A stretch of 32,822 bases of DNA, from NCBI RefSeq assembly GCF_000388115.1, contig NZ_AQGQ01000025.1, positions 1-32,822 on the forward strand, in the 5' to 3' direction. Below the pieces are notes generated by a model. It was given only the letters and a program-made list of their open reading frames with translations, did not search any database and was not told where the DNA came from. The position numbers were made by a program, and so were the translations under genes. The DNA is from Aeromonas molluscorum 848. GTDB taxonomy: Bacteria; Pseudomonadota; Gammaproteobacteria; Enterobacterales; Aeromonadaceae. The stretch's first letter is position 1. Every line of letters starts with the position of its first letter. Below are positions 24,355-32,822 of the stretch, one piece after another.

Positions 24355-25077
24355 TCAGCTTGGCTGACGGGTAGCGGCCAGCACTATCTCGCGCACGCAG
24401 ACGCTGGCTGGCTGGCGCCAGGCATAGAGCACGGCCTCGGCGATCACCTCGGGGGCGATGACGCCCCCCATACTCTCCTTCCAGCCATGATATCCGGCCT
24501 TGATCTGTTCATCAGTGGTATGGCTGAGCAGCTCGGTCTCCACCGCCCCCGGCGCTATGGTCACCAGACGCACCCCGAGGTCGGCCACCTCTTCACGGAT
24601 GTTCTCAGTCAGGGCATGCACCGCAAACTTGGTGGCACAGTAAGCGGCATGATTGGGGAAGGTTTTGCGCCCGGCGATGGAACTGATGTTGATAATGGTG
24701 CCGCTGCGCCGCGCCTTCATCCCCGCCAACACCGCATGCACGCCGTTGAGCACCCCCATCACGTTGATGTTGAGCATCTGTTGCCACTCGGCGGGATCCT
24801 GCACATCGGCCTGGCCGAGCAGCATGACGCCGGCATTGTTGACCAGGCAACCGACCGGACCGAAACGCGCCTCGGCCTGGTCGATGGCTGCCCGAAACGC
24901 TGCGGTATCGGTCACATCGAGGGGCAGACAGAGGCTGTCTGGCAAACCGAGTGCCACCATGGGTTCAACCCGACGAGCCAGCAGCAGCAGGGGGTGACCC
25001 GCCGCCGAGAAGGCGCGGGCAATGGCGGCACCTATGCCTGCGGAGGCACCGGTCACGACGACGAGGGGTTTGGACAT
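24355..25077 (-). CDS. SDR family NAD(P)-dependent oxidoreductase
   Basis: A classical short-chain dehydrogenase of 240 aa. Cofactor motif TGASAGIG at 9-16, NNAG at 80-83, Asn104, catalytic Ser133, Tyr146 and Lys150 (YCATK), and the PGAVET segment after beta-6 are all present. It is probably a cytosolic oxidoreductase of the YdfG/clavaldehyde-dehydrogenase-like group; the substrate is unknown. The start at 25077 follows AAAGGAA. It is divergent from a LysR gene across 126 bp, so it may be a target of that regulator. Confidence 0.88.
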   Translation of the reverse strand: MSKPLVVVTGASAGIGAAIARAFSAAGHPLLLLARRVEPMVALGLPDSLCLPLDVTDTAAFRAAIDQAEARFGPVGCLVNNAGVMLLGQADVQDPAEWQQMLNINVMGVLNGVHAVLAGMKARRSGTIINISSIAGRKTFPNHAAYCATKFAVHALTENIREEVADLGVRLVTIAPGAVETELLSHTTDEQIKAGYHGWKESMGGVIAPEVIAEAVLYAWRQPASVCVREIVLAATRQPS

Positions 25078-25173
25078 GGGAGTTCCTTTATTGCGGATGA
25101 AAGGGGCTGGTCAGCACCAAGTCCATTCACTATAGTCGCGCCATCTATCAGCGATAAATATAGATTTCCGCTG

Positions 25174-25191
25174 GTTATCATCTGAAATAAC
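25174..25191. promoter_or_regulatory. LysR-type dyad between SDR and LysR-kef genes
   Basis: GTTAT-N8-ATAAC lies 12 bp upstream of the LysR start codon. It has the T-N11-A form expected of a LysR autoregulatory site in a divergent promoter region. Confidence 0.4.
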
Positions 25192-25203
25192 TATGGTAAC
25201 GCC

Positions 25204-26046
25204 ATGCTGGATTTGAGACTGCTGCGCTTTTTCATCGCCATCTATGAACAGAAGAACATCACGGCCGCTGCCGAACGCTGTCATGTCAGCCAACCTTCCC
25301 TCTCCGCCGGTCTGCGTCAGCTGGAAGAGAGCCTGGGGGACAATCTGTTCCTGCGCGGCAAGAAGGGGGTAGAGGCTCTGCCTGCGGCCCACTATCTCTA
25401 TCCCCATGCGGTCAAGCTGGTCGAGGAAGCGCGTCGCCTGCCCGAGCTGTTTCGCCAGAAGGCGAGCCGGGCCCGCCTCAACCTCGCCGTGATGCCGGAT
25501 CTGAGCAAGCGCCGCCTCGCCGCGCTGTTGCAGCGGATACAACAGCATCTTCCCTCCCTGGATTTGACCCTGTCAGACCATGAAACACCGGCCGATTGCC
25601 GCTTGACCCTGGATGTGCTGCGCCGGGAAGACGAGATCTTTCTGCCGCTCTGGGAGGAGGATTATGTCTTGTGCGTACCCGCCAACCACCCCTTCGCCCG
25701 GCGCGAGCGGGTCGAACTCCATGAGCTGCAGGATCAGGATTTCATCGAGTGTCCCCCCTGCGAAGCCCATCAGCAGACCCTGGGCCTGCTCGCCTGCGAC
25801 CGGCTCATCCTCAATCTGGTGGCCAAGGCGCAGAGCAAGGGGCTGGTGATGGCCCTGGTGCTGGCGGGTATCGGCATCAGTTTTCTGCCCGATGGGTTGG
25901 TTGAGGATGAACCGGCCCTGCGCTGCGTGCCCCTCGCCGGGCCGAGGATGTTTCGCCGCATAGGGCTCTGCTATCCGGCACGCCAGACCCTGAGCCCAGC
26001 TCTGGTCGCATTGATCCCCGAACTGGCCGCAAGGCCCGCTTCTTGA
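25204..26046 (+). CDS. LysR-type regulator at the head of the kef operon
   Basis: A 280-aa LysR regulator with the DNA-binding helix NITAAAERCHVSQPSLSAGL (19-38), very like the OxyR-type HTH, and a substrate-binding domain from about 88. It carries eight Cys, including a cluster Cys183, Cys186 and Cys198 in the region that corresponds roughly to the OxyR redox loop; spacing differs, so this is not OxyR itself. It is followed after 39 nt by kefG. A thiol-based or electrophile-sensing role is suggested by the KefGB partner but unproven. Confidence 0.85.
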   Translation: MLDLRLLRFFIAIYEQKNITAAAERCHVSQPSLSAGLRQLEESLGDNLFLRGKKGVEALPAAHYLYPHAVKLVEEARRLPELFRQKASRARLNLAVMPDLSKRRLAALLQRIQQHLPSLDLTLSDHETPADCRLTLDVLRREDEIFLPLWEEDYVLCVPANHPFARRERVELHELQDQDFIECPPCEAHQQTLGLLACDRLILNLVAKAQSKGLVMALVLAGIGISFLPDGLVEDEPALRCVPLAGPRMFRRIGLCYPARQTLSPALVALIPELAARPAS

Positions 26047-26085
26047 TAAGTTTCCACCTAACTCCATGCCCCAGGTCATGACTCT

Positions 26086-26682
26086 ATGAAACGCATTCTG
26101 GTGATCTTCTCTCACCCCGCCCTGCAGCGCTCCAAGGCCAATCGTGAGTTGCTGCAAGCCATCTCTGATCTGGAGGGGGTGACCATTCACGACCTCTATC
26201 AGCACTACCCCGACTTGTTTATCGACGTGAAACGCGAACAGGCCCTGCTCGGGGAGCACGACATCATCGTCTTCCAGCATCCGCTCTACTGGTACTCCTG
26301 CCCCGCCATCATGAAGGAGTGGCTGGATCTGGTGCTCGAGTACGGCTATGCCTATGGGCCCCAGGCCAATGGTCTGGAAGGCAAGCAGTGGTTGAGTGCC
26401 ATCACCACGGGGGGAGCCCCCGAGTCCTATTGCCAGGCTGGCTACAACAACAGCCCGCTGCTCGACTTTCTGCGCCCCTTCAGCCAGACGGCCCGACTGT
26501 GCGGCATGCAGTGGCTACCGCCCTTCGTGCTGCACTCTTTCCACAAACTCAATGATCCCGAAGCGCTGCGCCGCTGTGGTCATGAATATCGCCAGCTGCT
26601 GCTCGCCTTGCGTGATGAACGGCTCAGCCCGACTCAGCTGGACGGGGTCGCCTATCTGCGCGATCTGCTGGAGGTTATCTGA
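26086..26682 (+). CDS. kefG: KefG-like ancillary subunit of the KefB potassium efflux system
   Basis: A flavodoxin-fold quinone-reductase-like protein of 198 aa that binds and activates the Kef channel. Motifs VTIHDLYQHYPDLFIDVKRE, EHDIIVFQHPLYWYSCP and MKEWLDLVLEYGYAYG match KefG of E. coli more closely than KefF. It overlaps kefB by one base (TGATG), so translation is coupled. The C terminus is about 14 residues longer than E. coli KefG (184 aa). Confidence 0.88.
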   Translation: MKRILVIFSHPALQRSKANRELLQAISDLEGVTIHDLYQHYPDLFIDVKREQALLGEHDIIVFQHPLYWYSCPAIMKEWLDLVLEYGYAYGPQANGLEGKQWLSAITTGGAPESYCQAGYNNSPLLDFLRPFSQTARLCGMQWLPPFVLHSFHKLNDPEALRRCGHEYRQLLLALRDERLSPTQLDGVAYLRDLLEVI

Positions 26683-28538
26683 TGGGACACGGCATCTTGT
26701 TCGACGCCTTCATCTACCTCTCGGCGGCGGTCATCGCCGTGCCCCTGGCCAAGCGCTGGGGGTTGGGTTCTGTGCTCGGCTATCTGCTGGCAGGGATAGT
26801 GATAGGGCCTTTCCTGCTCGGCCTGGTCGGGGAACGTCAGGACGTGATGCACTTCGCCGAATTCGGCGTGGTGCTGATGCTGTTTCTGGTCGGCCTCGAA
26901 CTCAAACCGGCGCTGCTCTGGCAGCTCAAGGGACCGATACTGGGCACAGGCGGCCTGCAGGTGGCGCTGTCGACCGCTGCCCTGGCCGGGGTCGCCGTCC
27001 TCATCGGTCTGCCTTGGCAACAAGGGGTGGCCATAGGTCTGATCCTGGCCCTCTCCTCCACCGCCATCGTGCTGCAGAGCCTGCAGGAGCGCAAACAGAT
27101 GCAGAGCGAGAGCGGTCGCTCCGCCTTTGCCGTGCTCCTGTTCCAGGACATCGCCGTGATACCCATACTGGCGCTGTTGCCCCTGCTGGCCATGGCCCCG
27201 GTCGCCCAGAGCGATCAGAGTGAGCTGGCGGGCTGGCAGCATGGCCTGCTAGTTGCCGCCGCCATCGCGGGCATCATATTTGGCGGTCGCTACCTGATGC
27301 GCCCCGTGTTTCGTGCCATCGCCCAATCACACATGCGGGAGATCTTCGTCGCGGCGGCGCTGTTGCTGGTGATCGGCATCGCCGTCTTGATGGAGTCGGT
27401 GGGGCTCTCCCCCGCCCTGGGCTCCTTCCTGGCCGGGGTGGTGCTGGCCGACAGCGAGTATCGCCACGAACTGGAAGCGGACATAGACCCCTTCAAGGGG
27501 CTGCTGCTCGGCCTCTTCTTCATGTCGGTGGGGGCCGGCATCAACTTCGGCCTGTTCGCCGAGCACCCTATACTGATCCCGGCCCTGGTGATCGGTCTCA
27601 TGGCGCTCAAGTGGCTGGTGTTGATGGCGATTGGCCTGGTATTGCGAGTGTCGCCAAGCCAGCGCTGGACCTTCTCCCTCGCCCTGGCCCAGGGCGGGGA
27701 GTTTGCCTTCGTGCTCTTCTCCTTCGCCAGTCAAAACCGGGTCCTGCCCGAGGAGATGATCGCCCTGTTGACCCTAGTGGTAGCGCTCTCCATGGCGTTG
27801 ACCCCCCTGCTGCTGATCCTCAACGACAGAGTGATCCAGCCCTGGTTTGACTATCGCAGCCGGCCGGAAGCCCCTGAGCACGAGCACCCCCAGGCCCTGG
27901 ACAATCCCGTCATCATCGCCGGTTTTGGCCGCTTCGGTCAGATAGTGGGGCGTCTTTTGCACGGTCACGGCATAGGCACCACCATCTTGGAGCAGGATGC
28001 CAGCCAGATAGAGACGCTGCGTAAGTTCGGTTATCAGGTATTCTATGGCGATGCCAGCCGCATCGATCTGCTGCACGCCGCCGGCGCGCACAAGGCCAAG
28101 CTGCTGGTGCTCTCCATCAATGACCCTGTTACCTCACTCACTGTCATCGAGATGGTGAAGAAGCACTTCCCGCACCTTAAGATATTGGCGCGGGCCCAGG
28201 ACAGGCCCCACGCCCACAACATATTGCGCCACGGGGTCGACGGGGTGTTTCGTGAAACCCTGGGGTCGGCTGTGGATCTTGGCGTGGAAGCCCTCACCAA
28301 CCTGGGATTCCGTGCCAATCAGGCCTGGCGTGCCGGGCAGATGTTCAAGCGCCATGACAACTGGCTGCTGCGCGAGCAGATCAGTTATCTGGACGACGAG
28401 CACACCTATATCAACAAGAGCCTGCAGTACCGGGACATACTCTCTGATCTGTTGCGAGACGATCAGCTGGGACCGGACCATGTTCATGCCCATAACTGGG
28501 ATAGCGGCCTCCCCAACCAAGACAAGGAAGCAAGATGA
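26682..28538 (+). CDS. kefB: KefB/KefC-type glutathione-regulated K+/H+ antiporter
   Basis: A 618-aa inner-membrane CPA2 protein that releases K+ and acidifies the cytoplasm when glutathione adducts form, protecting against electrophiles. About twelve membrane helices span 1-385 (GFVVLMLFLVGLEL-type motif near 62-75, QDIAVIPILAL). The DSEYRHELEADIDPFKG loop regulates the channel, and a cytoplasmic RCK_N domain starts at about 405 with nucleotide-binding GFGRFGQ (412-418) and VFYGDASRIDLL. The sequence mixes KefB and KefC features; the KefG partner favours KefB. It overlaps sirB2 by four bases. Confidence 0.88.
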   Translation: MGHGILFDAFIYLSAAVIAVPLAKRWGLGSVLGYLLAGIVIGPFLLGLVGERQDVMHFAEFGVVLMLFLVGLELKPALLWQLKGPILGTGGLQVALSTAALAGVAVLIGLPWQQGVAIGLILALSSTAIVLQSLQERKQMQSESGRSAFAVLLFQDIAVIPILALLPLLAMAPVAQSDQSELAGWQHGLLVAAAIAGIIFGGRYLMRPVFRAIAQSHMREIFVAAALLLVIGIAVLMESVGLSPALGSFLAGVVLADSEYRHELEADIDPFKGLLLGLFFMSVGAGINFGLFAEHPILIPALVIGLMALKWLVLMAIGLVLRVSPSQRWTFSLALAQGGEFAFVLFSFASQNRVLPEEMIALLTLVVALSMALTPLLLILNDRVIQPWFDYRSRPEAPEHEHPQALDNPVIIAGFGRFGQIVGRLLHGHGIGTTILEQDASQIETLRKFGYQVFYGDASRIDLLHAAGAHKAKLLVLSINDPVTSLTVIEMVKKHFPHLKILARAQDRPHAHNILRHGVDGVFRETLGSAVDLGVEALTNLGFRANQAWRAGQMFKRHDNWLLREQISYLDDEHTYINKSLQYRDILSDLLRDDQLGPDHVHAHNWDSGLPNQDKEAR

Positions 28539-28921
28539 TTGCCTATTACCCTCTGCTCAAACACCTGCACATGACGTTCGCCATCGTCAGTATCCTGCTG
28601 TTTATCTACCGTTGGGCCCTGGCCATCAACGGAAGCCCTCGCTTGCAGCAACGCTGGCTCAAGATACTGCCCCACGTCAACGATACCCTGCTGCTGCTCG
28701 CAGGCGTGGTGCTGGCCGTCACCCTGCAGATGAACCCGGGTTCACAACCCTGGCTGCTGGCCAAGCTCATCGCCCTGGTGGTCTATATCGGCCTGGGTGC
28801 CATGGCGCTCAAACGCCCAGACCGCAAACAGAAGGTGATCGCGGGCATCGCGGCCCTGCTGGTGTTCAACTACATCATAGGGGTCGCCATCAGCAAATCC
28901 CCCTGGGCCTGGTTCGCATGA
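28535..28921 (+). CDS. SirB2 family membrane protein
   Basis: A 128-aa protein with four membrane helices and the SirB motifs KHLHMTFAIVSILLFIYRW and LPHVNDTLLLLAGV. It overlaps the kefB stop codon (ATGA), so it belongs to the LysR-kefG-kefB operon. The conserved His residues suggest a haem or metal site, but no activity is known. A terminator follows directly. Confidence 0.83.
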   Translation: MIAYYPLLKHLHMTFAIVSILLFIYRWALAINGSPRLQQRWLKILPHVNDTLLLLAGVVLAVTLQMNPGSQPWLLAKLIALVVYIGLGAMALKRPDRKQKVIAGIAALLVFNYIIGVAISKSPWAWFA

Positions 28922-28928
28922 CCTACAA

Positions 28929-28953
28929 GGGGGAGGCTGCTGCCTCCCCTTTT
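28929..28953 (+). terminator. intrinsic terminator of the kef operon
   Basis: The stem GGGGAGGC-TGCT-GCCTCCCC is followed by TTTT, eight bases past the sirB2 stop. Confidence 0.8.
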
Positions 28954-29138
28954 CATATCCCATCAACTCAGCCCTCCTGTTTGTCATTCCGCTCCCCTGT
29001 CCCGCAATCACAAAGCGCAATCGCCTCCCAAGAGCAATCCTTGCTCTCCTTCAGCAAACTAATTTTAGCGAAATAACAACAAGTTAAGGTCTAATAGCCA
29101 TTATGTATCAATAGCTTAACTGTAGCTGTATGAAAATG

Positions 29139-29181
29139 GCGACACTTGTCGCAGCAAAACTTGCGACATAGACTGTCGCAA
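29139..29181 (+). promoter_or_regulatory. promoter of the WYL gene overlapped by two dyads
   Basis: GCGACA-CT-TGTCGC (29139-29152) and TTGCGACA-TAGAC-TGTCGCAA (29161-29181) place four copies of one hexamer in alternating orientation. A sigma-70-like pair sits inside: TTGTCG (29146-29151), 17-bp spacer, TAGACT (29169-29174). Binding by a dimer at either dyad would block polymerase, pointing to autoregulation by the WYL protein. Confidence 0.6.
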
Positions 29182-29228
29182 CTACTGGCTAGGATACACT
29201 CAACGCTAATCCAGTGAAGGCAAGCACC

Positions 29229-30209
29229 ATGAGCAAGAAGCTGTTACGACAACTGACCTTGGCGCGTTGCATCCCGCACCGCCCTTACAAACTGACCGCC
29301 AGCCAGCTGCAAGTTAAGCTGGAAGAAGAAGGCATACACGTCAGTCTGCGGACCGTGCAACGGGATCTGGAAGAGATGTCTGGCATGGGGCTGTTTGACC
29401 TCACCTCGGATGAGCGCAGCAAACCCCATGGCTGGTGCTTCGAGCGCCACGGCCTCAATGACTTTGCCAACATCATGCCACTCTCCCTCGCCGTCGCACT
29501 CAAGACTTGGAGCGATCAGGCCAGCCATCTGCTGCCCGCGAGCGTGTTGACAGAACTGAATCCGCTAGTCGACAAGGCCAGCCAGGTGATCCGCGACAGC
29601 CAGAGCGAACTGGCCGAACGTTGGCTCGAGAGTGTGCATCAATCGCCGCGTCCGTTTGCCGGCAACTCTGAAATACGCCGCAGCACCTTGATCCGTGATG
29701 CCCTCTGGCGAGGCCGCAAGTTCAGCGCCGAGATCCAGCGTGTCATCAAAGAGCGTACCGTGTGGCTCTGCTATGACCGCATCAATCCGCTTGGTATCTT
29801 GAACCAGGCCGATGGCCCGACACTGCTCTGCACCCTGTCCGAGCTTGACCCCAAGGTGTATGGCATACCGTTCGACCATATCAAGGATGTGGAGCTGACC
29901 AACTTCAGCGCGACCCAGCCCAAGGACTTCAACGTCCAGAAACTGATCCGCGAGCAGGCTTACCAAGATGTCAGTGGCCCTATCCGCTTCGTTGGCCGCA
30001 TAGATGCCAACAGTGCCACACTGACTGATGGTCAGATCCCGGGCCACAACCCGCGCATGACCCGCTATGACAAGCGCAGCGTGGTGGTTGAGACCGAAGT
30101 ACAGGACACCCCGGAGTTCCGCAACTGGCTCAACAACATGGAAGGCAATCTGGAAGTATTGGCACCGGAATCCCTTCGCAAGGCCTACCCAACCAGTCGG
30201 GCCAACTGA
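29229..30209 (+). CDS. WYL-domain transcriptional regulator
   Basis: A 326-aa regulator. The N-terminal winged helix domain (about 1-75) includes ASQLQVKLEEEGIHVSLRTV and QRDLEEM, the DeoR-like recognition region. A WYL-type domain lies at about 160-235 (VIKERTVWLCYDRIN, YGIPFDHIKDVELTNF), and a WCX-like C terminus runs to about 315. I take the ATG at 29229 after GAAGG; an in-frame GTG at 29214 is less likely. WYL proteins sense nucleic acid-like or nucleotide ligands and often control defence or DNA-damage genes. No such genes adjoin it here, so the only visible target is its own promoter. It ends at a strong terminator. Confidence 0.85.
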   Translation: MSKKLLRQLTLARCIPHRPYKLTASQLQVKLEEEGIHVSLRTVQRDLEEMSGMGLFDLTSDERSKPHGWCFERHGLNDFANIMPLSLAVALKTWSDQASHLLPASVLTELNPLVDKASQVIRDSQSELAERWLESVHQSPRPFAGNSEIRRSTLIRDALWRGRKFSAEIQRVIKERTVWLCYDRINPLGILNQADGPTLLCTLSELDPKVYGIPFDHIKDVELTNFSATQPKDFNVQKLIREQAYQDVSGPIRFVGRIDANSATLTDGQIPGHNPRMTRYDKRSVVVETEVQDTPEFRNWLNNMEGNLEVLAPESLRKAYPTSRAN

Positions 30210-30213
30210 TAAT

Positions 30214-30246
30214 GAAAAGCCGGGCTAAGCCCGGCTTTTCCAGATA
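30214..30246 (+). terminator. intrinsic terminator of the WYL gene
   Basis: A perfect 12-bp stem GAAAAGCCGGGC / GCCCGGCTTTTC with a TAA loop; the T4 tract is inside the stem base. Confidence 0.85.
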
Positions 30247-30353
30247 TACACAATAAAATAGATGAAATATTAAGCACGAATATTCAATATTATTTGATTT
30301 TAGACAGCATATTTTAAGTTCCTCTTGAAACCAAAACGCCTCCATTTTCCCCT

Positions 30354-30371
30354 TGTAAGAGATCGCCCATA
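30354..30371. promoter_or_regulatory. UvrY/GacA-like site upstream of the CsrB-type RNA
   Basis: TGTAAGAGATCGCCCATA has a clear left half (TGTAAGAGATC), matching the inverted repeat bound by UvrY at E. coli csrB, and a degenerate right half. It lies about 200 bp upstream of the predicted RNA start; distant placement is also seen at E. coli csrB. A second half site (30377-30384) follows. Confidence 0.5.
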
Positions 30372-30529
30372 GGCACTGTAAGAGCGAGCTGTTTCATGCC
30401 GTAGGTTAGACCGTCAGCAACTGCCGACAATTACAAGGGAAACCAAATAAGATACTGATTATTATCAATAAAAATTAATTTTAGCCACAATGTAAAATCG
30501 TTTTCTTCCGCTTGCTCCCTCAGCCCCTC

Positions 30530-30557
30530 TTGTGACCTCGCCGTTATCCCTTATTAT
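30530..30557 (+). promoter_or_regulatory. promoter of the CsrB-type RNA
   Basis: TTGTGA (30530-30535) and TATTAT (30552-30557) are separated by 16 bp. The predicted start is at about 30564-30566, just before the first GGA motif. Confidence 0.6.
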
Positions 30558-30564
30558 CTATCCC

Positions 30565-31048
30565 ACAAGGACGGCGCGGGCATCTACAGGATGCATGCCC
30601 ACAAGAATAAAGGACTAGCCACAGGACACCTCAGGATGAGGTTGGATAGCCAGGAGGTTATCCGCCAGGACGGTCAGGAACACCACAGGAAGTGGTTATG
30701 GACACCTCCAGGACGGAGAAGCATAACCCGGATGGTTATTGGTCTGGATGACCCAGGATCACCACAGGATGTGGTAGGACGAGCTTCAGGATGAAGGCGA
30801 GATAACCGGGATGGTTATCTGTCAGGACGACGCAGGAACACCACGGGATGTGGTAATGGACACCTCCAGGATGGAGACAGTGCAGCAATCAGGATAGGTT
30901 GCTGGGTCAGGATGACATATGGACACCCCAATGGATTGGGAAGGGGAAATCCAACGGATTTGGATACAGTCAGGGAATGCAGGGAGCATTTGCAGTTCAA
31001 GGACTGGACGACACGACTTAAGGGGACGGCTCAGCCGTCCCCTTTTCT
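30565..31048 (+). ncRNA. csrB: CsrB-class sRNA, CsrA-sequestering
   Basis: A run of short stem-loops whose loops carry AGGA/GGGA, the CsrA (RsmA) recognition motif. Examples: ACCAC-AGGAT-GTGGT (30761-30775), CTTC-AGGAT-GAAG (30784-30796), GATAACC-GGGAT-GGTTATC (30801-30819), CTCC-AGGAT-GGAG (30864-30876). I count about 39 GGA triplets, 16 of them CAGGA. Stems differ in sequence while loops are constant, which is the CsrB signature. The RNA ends in a strong terminator and follows a promoter with UvrY-like sites. At roughly 480 nt it is longer than E. coli CsrB (369 nt). Such RNAs titrate CsrA dimers under BarA/UvrY control. Reading frames here are accidental. Confidence 0.92.
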
Positions 31049-31051
31049 TAT
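31020..31051 (+). terminator. intrinsic terminator of the CsrB-type RNA
   Basis: The perfect stem AAGGGGACGGC-TCA-GCCGTCCCCTT is followed by TTCTTAT (TTTTC at 31043-31047). Confidence 0.9.
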
Positions 31052-31269
31052 ATTGGCGCGCTTCATAACATCATCTCCCCCCTCCTGTAGCGCCTACATA
31101 GCTCAAAGAATCACTACCGACAGCTTGGATCGCCACATTTCCCTTTTCATGACTCCGGATAAATGGTCACAAGATCCTGGGATCTCGGATACAACACCTG
31201 ACCCCAGTTGAACCCCACAATTCCCAAGACACCTCACAGCCTTAAAATGAGGCAACTATTGGAGGTGTT

Positions 31270-31373
31270 ATGACCCGTCAGCGTTACCCAGAAACATTCA
31301 AGATAGAAGCGGTTAAGCGCGGGCGGCCTGTGGCTGATGTTGCACGAGCCCTCGGGGTATCCAGCCACAGTCT
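31270..31373 (+). pseudogene. IS3-family orfA remnant (outer element)
   Basis: MTRQRYPETFKIEAVKRGRP then VADVARALGVSSHSL is the helix-turn-helix start of an IS3-family orfA, with GGAGG six bases before the ATG. Compared with relatives, a few codons appear missing after AVK. The frame runs into the inserted IS after 35 codons. Confidence 0.75.
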
Positions 31374-31441
31374 TGTAGTGGTCTAATCATCCCGGACACC
31401 ATTTTAGGTGGTACAGTCGCCACCATGCCTTGAGGTGTTCA

Positions 31442-32604
<1,163 letters not shown>

Positions 32605-32612
32605 CCACTACA

Positions 32613-32761
32613 GGGCAGCCAGTTTACCGGTGGGGAATGGCAGGACTTTCTGAAGGCTCACAACCTGAATTGCAGTATGAGCCGACGTGGCAACTGTCAC
32701 AACAACGCTGTCGCCGGTAGAGTTTGAAAAGCAGTTCAATGTTCAACAACAGAGTGTCTAG
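32613..32761 (+). pseudogene. IS3-family orfB remnant (outer element)
   Basis: GSQFTGGEWQDFLKAHNLNC then [14 protein letters not shown] is the last DDE region of a different IS3-family orfB. After about 32713 the frame shifts to PVEFEKQFNVQQQSV and a stop at 32759-32761, the normal C terminus of such transposases. The roughly 45 residues between are deleted, including the catalytic Glu, so it cannot be functional. Confidence 0.78.
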
Positions 32762-32822
32762 AGAAACCGGGGCGCAGACTATGTAGAACTGCCCTGATAC
32801 CGCCCATCGTGGCTTATGAGCG

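Larger units (their letters stand above)
30241..30564. other. AT-rich 324-bp upstream region of the CsrB-type RNA
   Basis: No gene is visible. Base composition is far lower in GC than the neighbouring genes, with A/T tracts at about 30250-30320 and 30440-30500 that could bind nucleoid proteins. It contains the UvrY-like site, a second TGTAAGAG half site at 30377-30384, and the promoter. Confidence 0.65.

Noticed and set aside
29139-30564. A phage-defence island, suggested by the WYL regulator and nearby IS elements.
   Set aside because: No nuclease, methylase, CBASS, BREX or toxin gene lies beside it; only csrB and IS remnants follow.
30591-31211. Short open frames at 30591-30794 and 30912-31211, and one on the minus strand at 30815-31000.
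   Set aside because: They lie in the repeated hairpin region of the CsrB-type RNA, have no ribosome sites and no recognisable products.

Overview
The window looks like an Aeromonas-type gammaproteobacterial chromosome. The support is a high-GC coding bias, the divergent ftsY/rsmD pair, fabR-yijD beside an acyl desaturase, yecH, yhgN, kefGB and a CsrB-class RNA. This genus call rests on gene content and composition, not on a database match.

Layout. 1-1558: start of ftsY (minus) divergent from rsmD and a DUF1145 gene. 1606-3886: fabR-yijD (minus) divergent from a three-His-box fatty-acid desaturase, with a FabR-like operator over the desaturase promoter. 3941-7810 (mostly minus): a possible structured RNA, a frameshifted ClsC-like phospholipase D protein, an MltF-like lytic transglycosylase and a DUF406 protein. 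7937-9069: a candidate small RNA divergent from a LysR regulator. 9164-11983: yhgN, yecH, a dicarboxylate/amino-acid symporter and a DUF2007/zinc-ribbon protein. 11993-15621: a LysR regulator divergent from an EmrAB-type efflux pair. 15682-20560: a YhhN/TMEM86 protein, an unlisted 50-codon gene, and a TAXI-type TRAP transporter (binding protein plus fused permease). 20968-23133: a secreted oligopeptidase-B-like peptidase. 23337-24229: a two-gene operon ending in a DUF411 protein, behind a promoter with the 19-bp spacer typical of MerR/CueR control. 24355-28921: an SDR oxidoreductase divergent from a LysR-kefG-kefB-sirB2 operon. 29139-30209: a WYL regulator whose promoter is wrapped in dyads.

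The most striking non-coding element is at about 30565-31048. It is a roughly 480-nt run of short hairpins with AGGA-type loops, ending in a strong intrinsic terminator and preceded by a promoter and UvrY/GacA-like half sites. This is a CsrB-class sRNA that would sequester CsrA. It holds no real gene.

The right end (31199-32776) is a decayed IS3-family element interrupted by an apparently intact second IS3-family element, with no target duplication at the junctions.

Single-base indels occur in ftsY (three within about 120 bp), rsmD and the clsC-like gene. Because ftsY is essential, at least some of these are probably sequence errors; the other two cannot be called true pseudogenes from this sequence alone.
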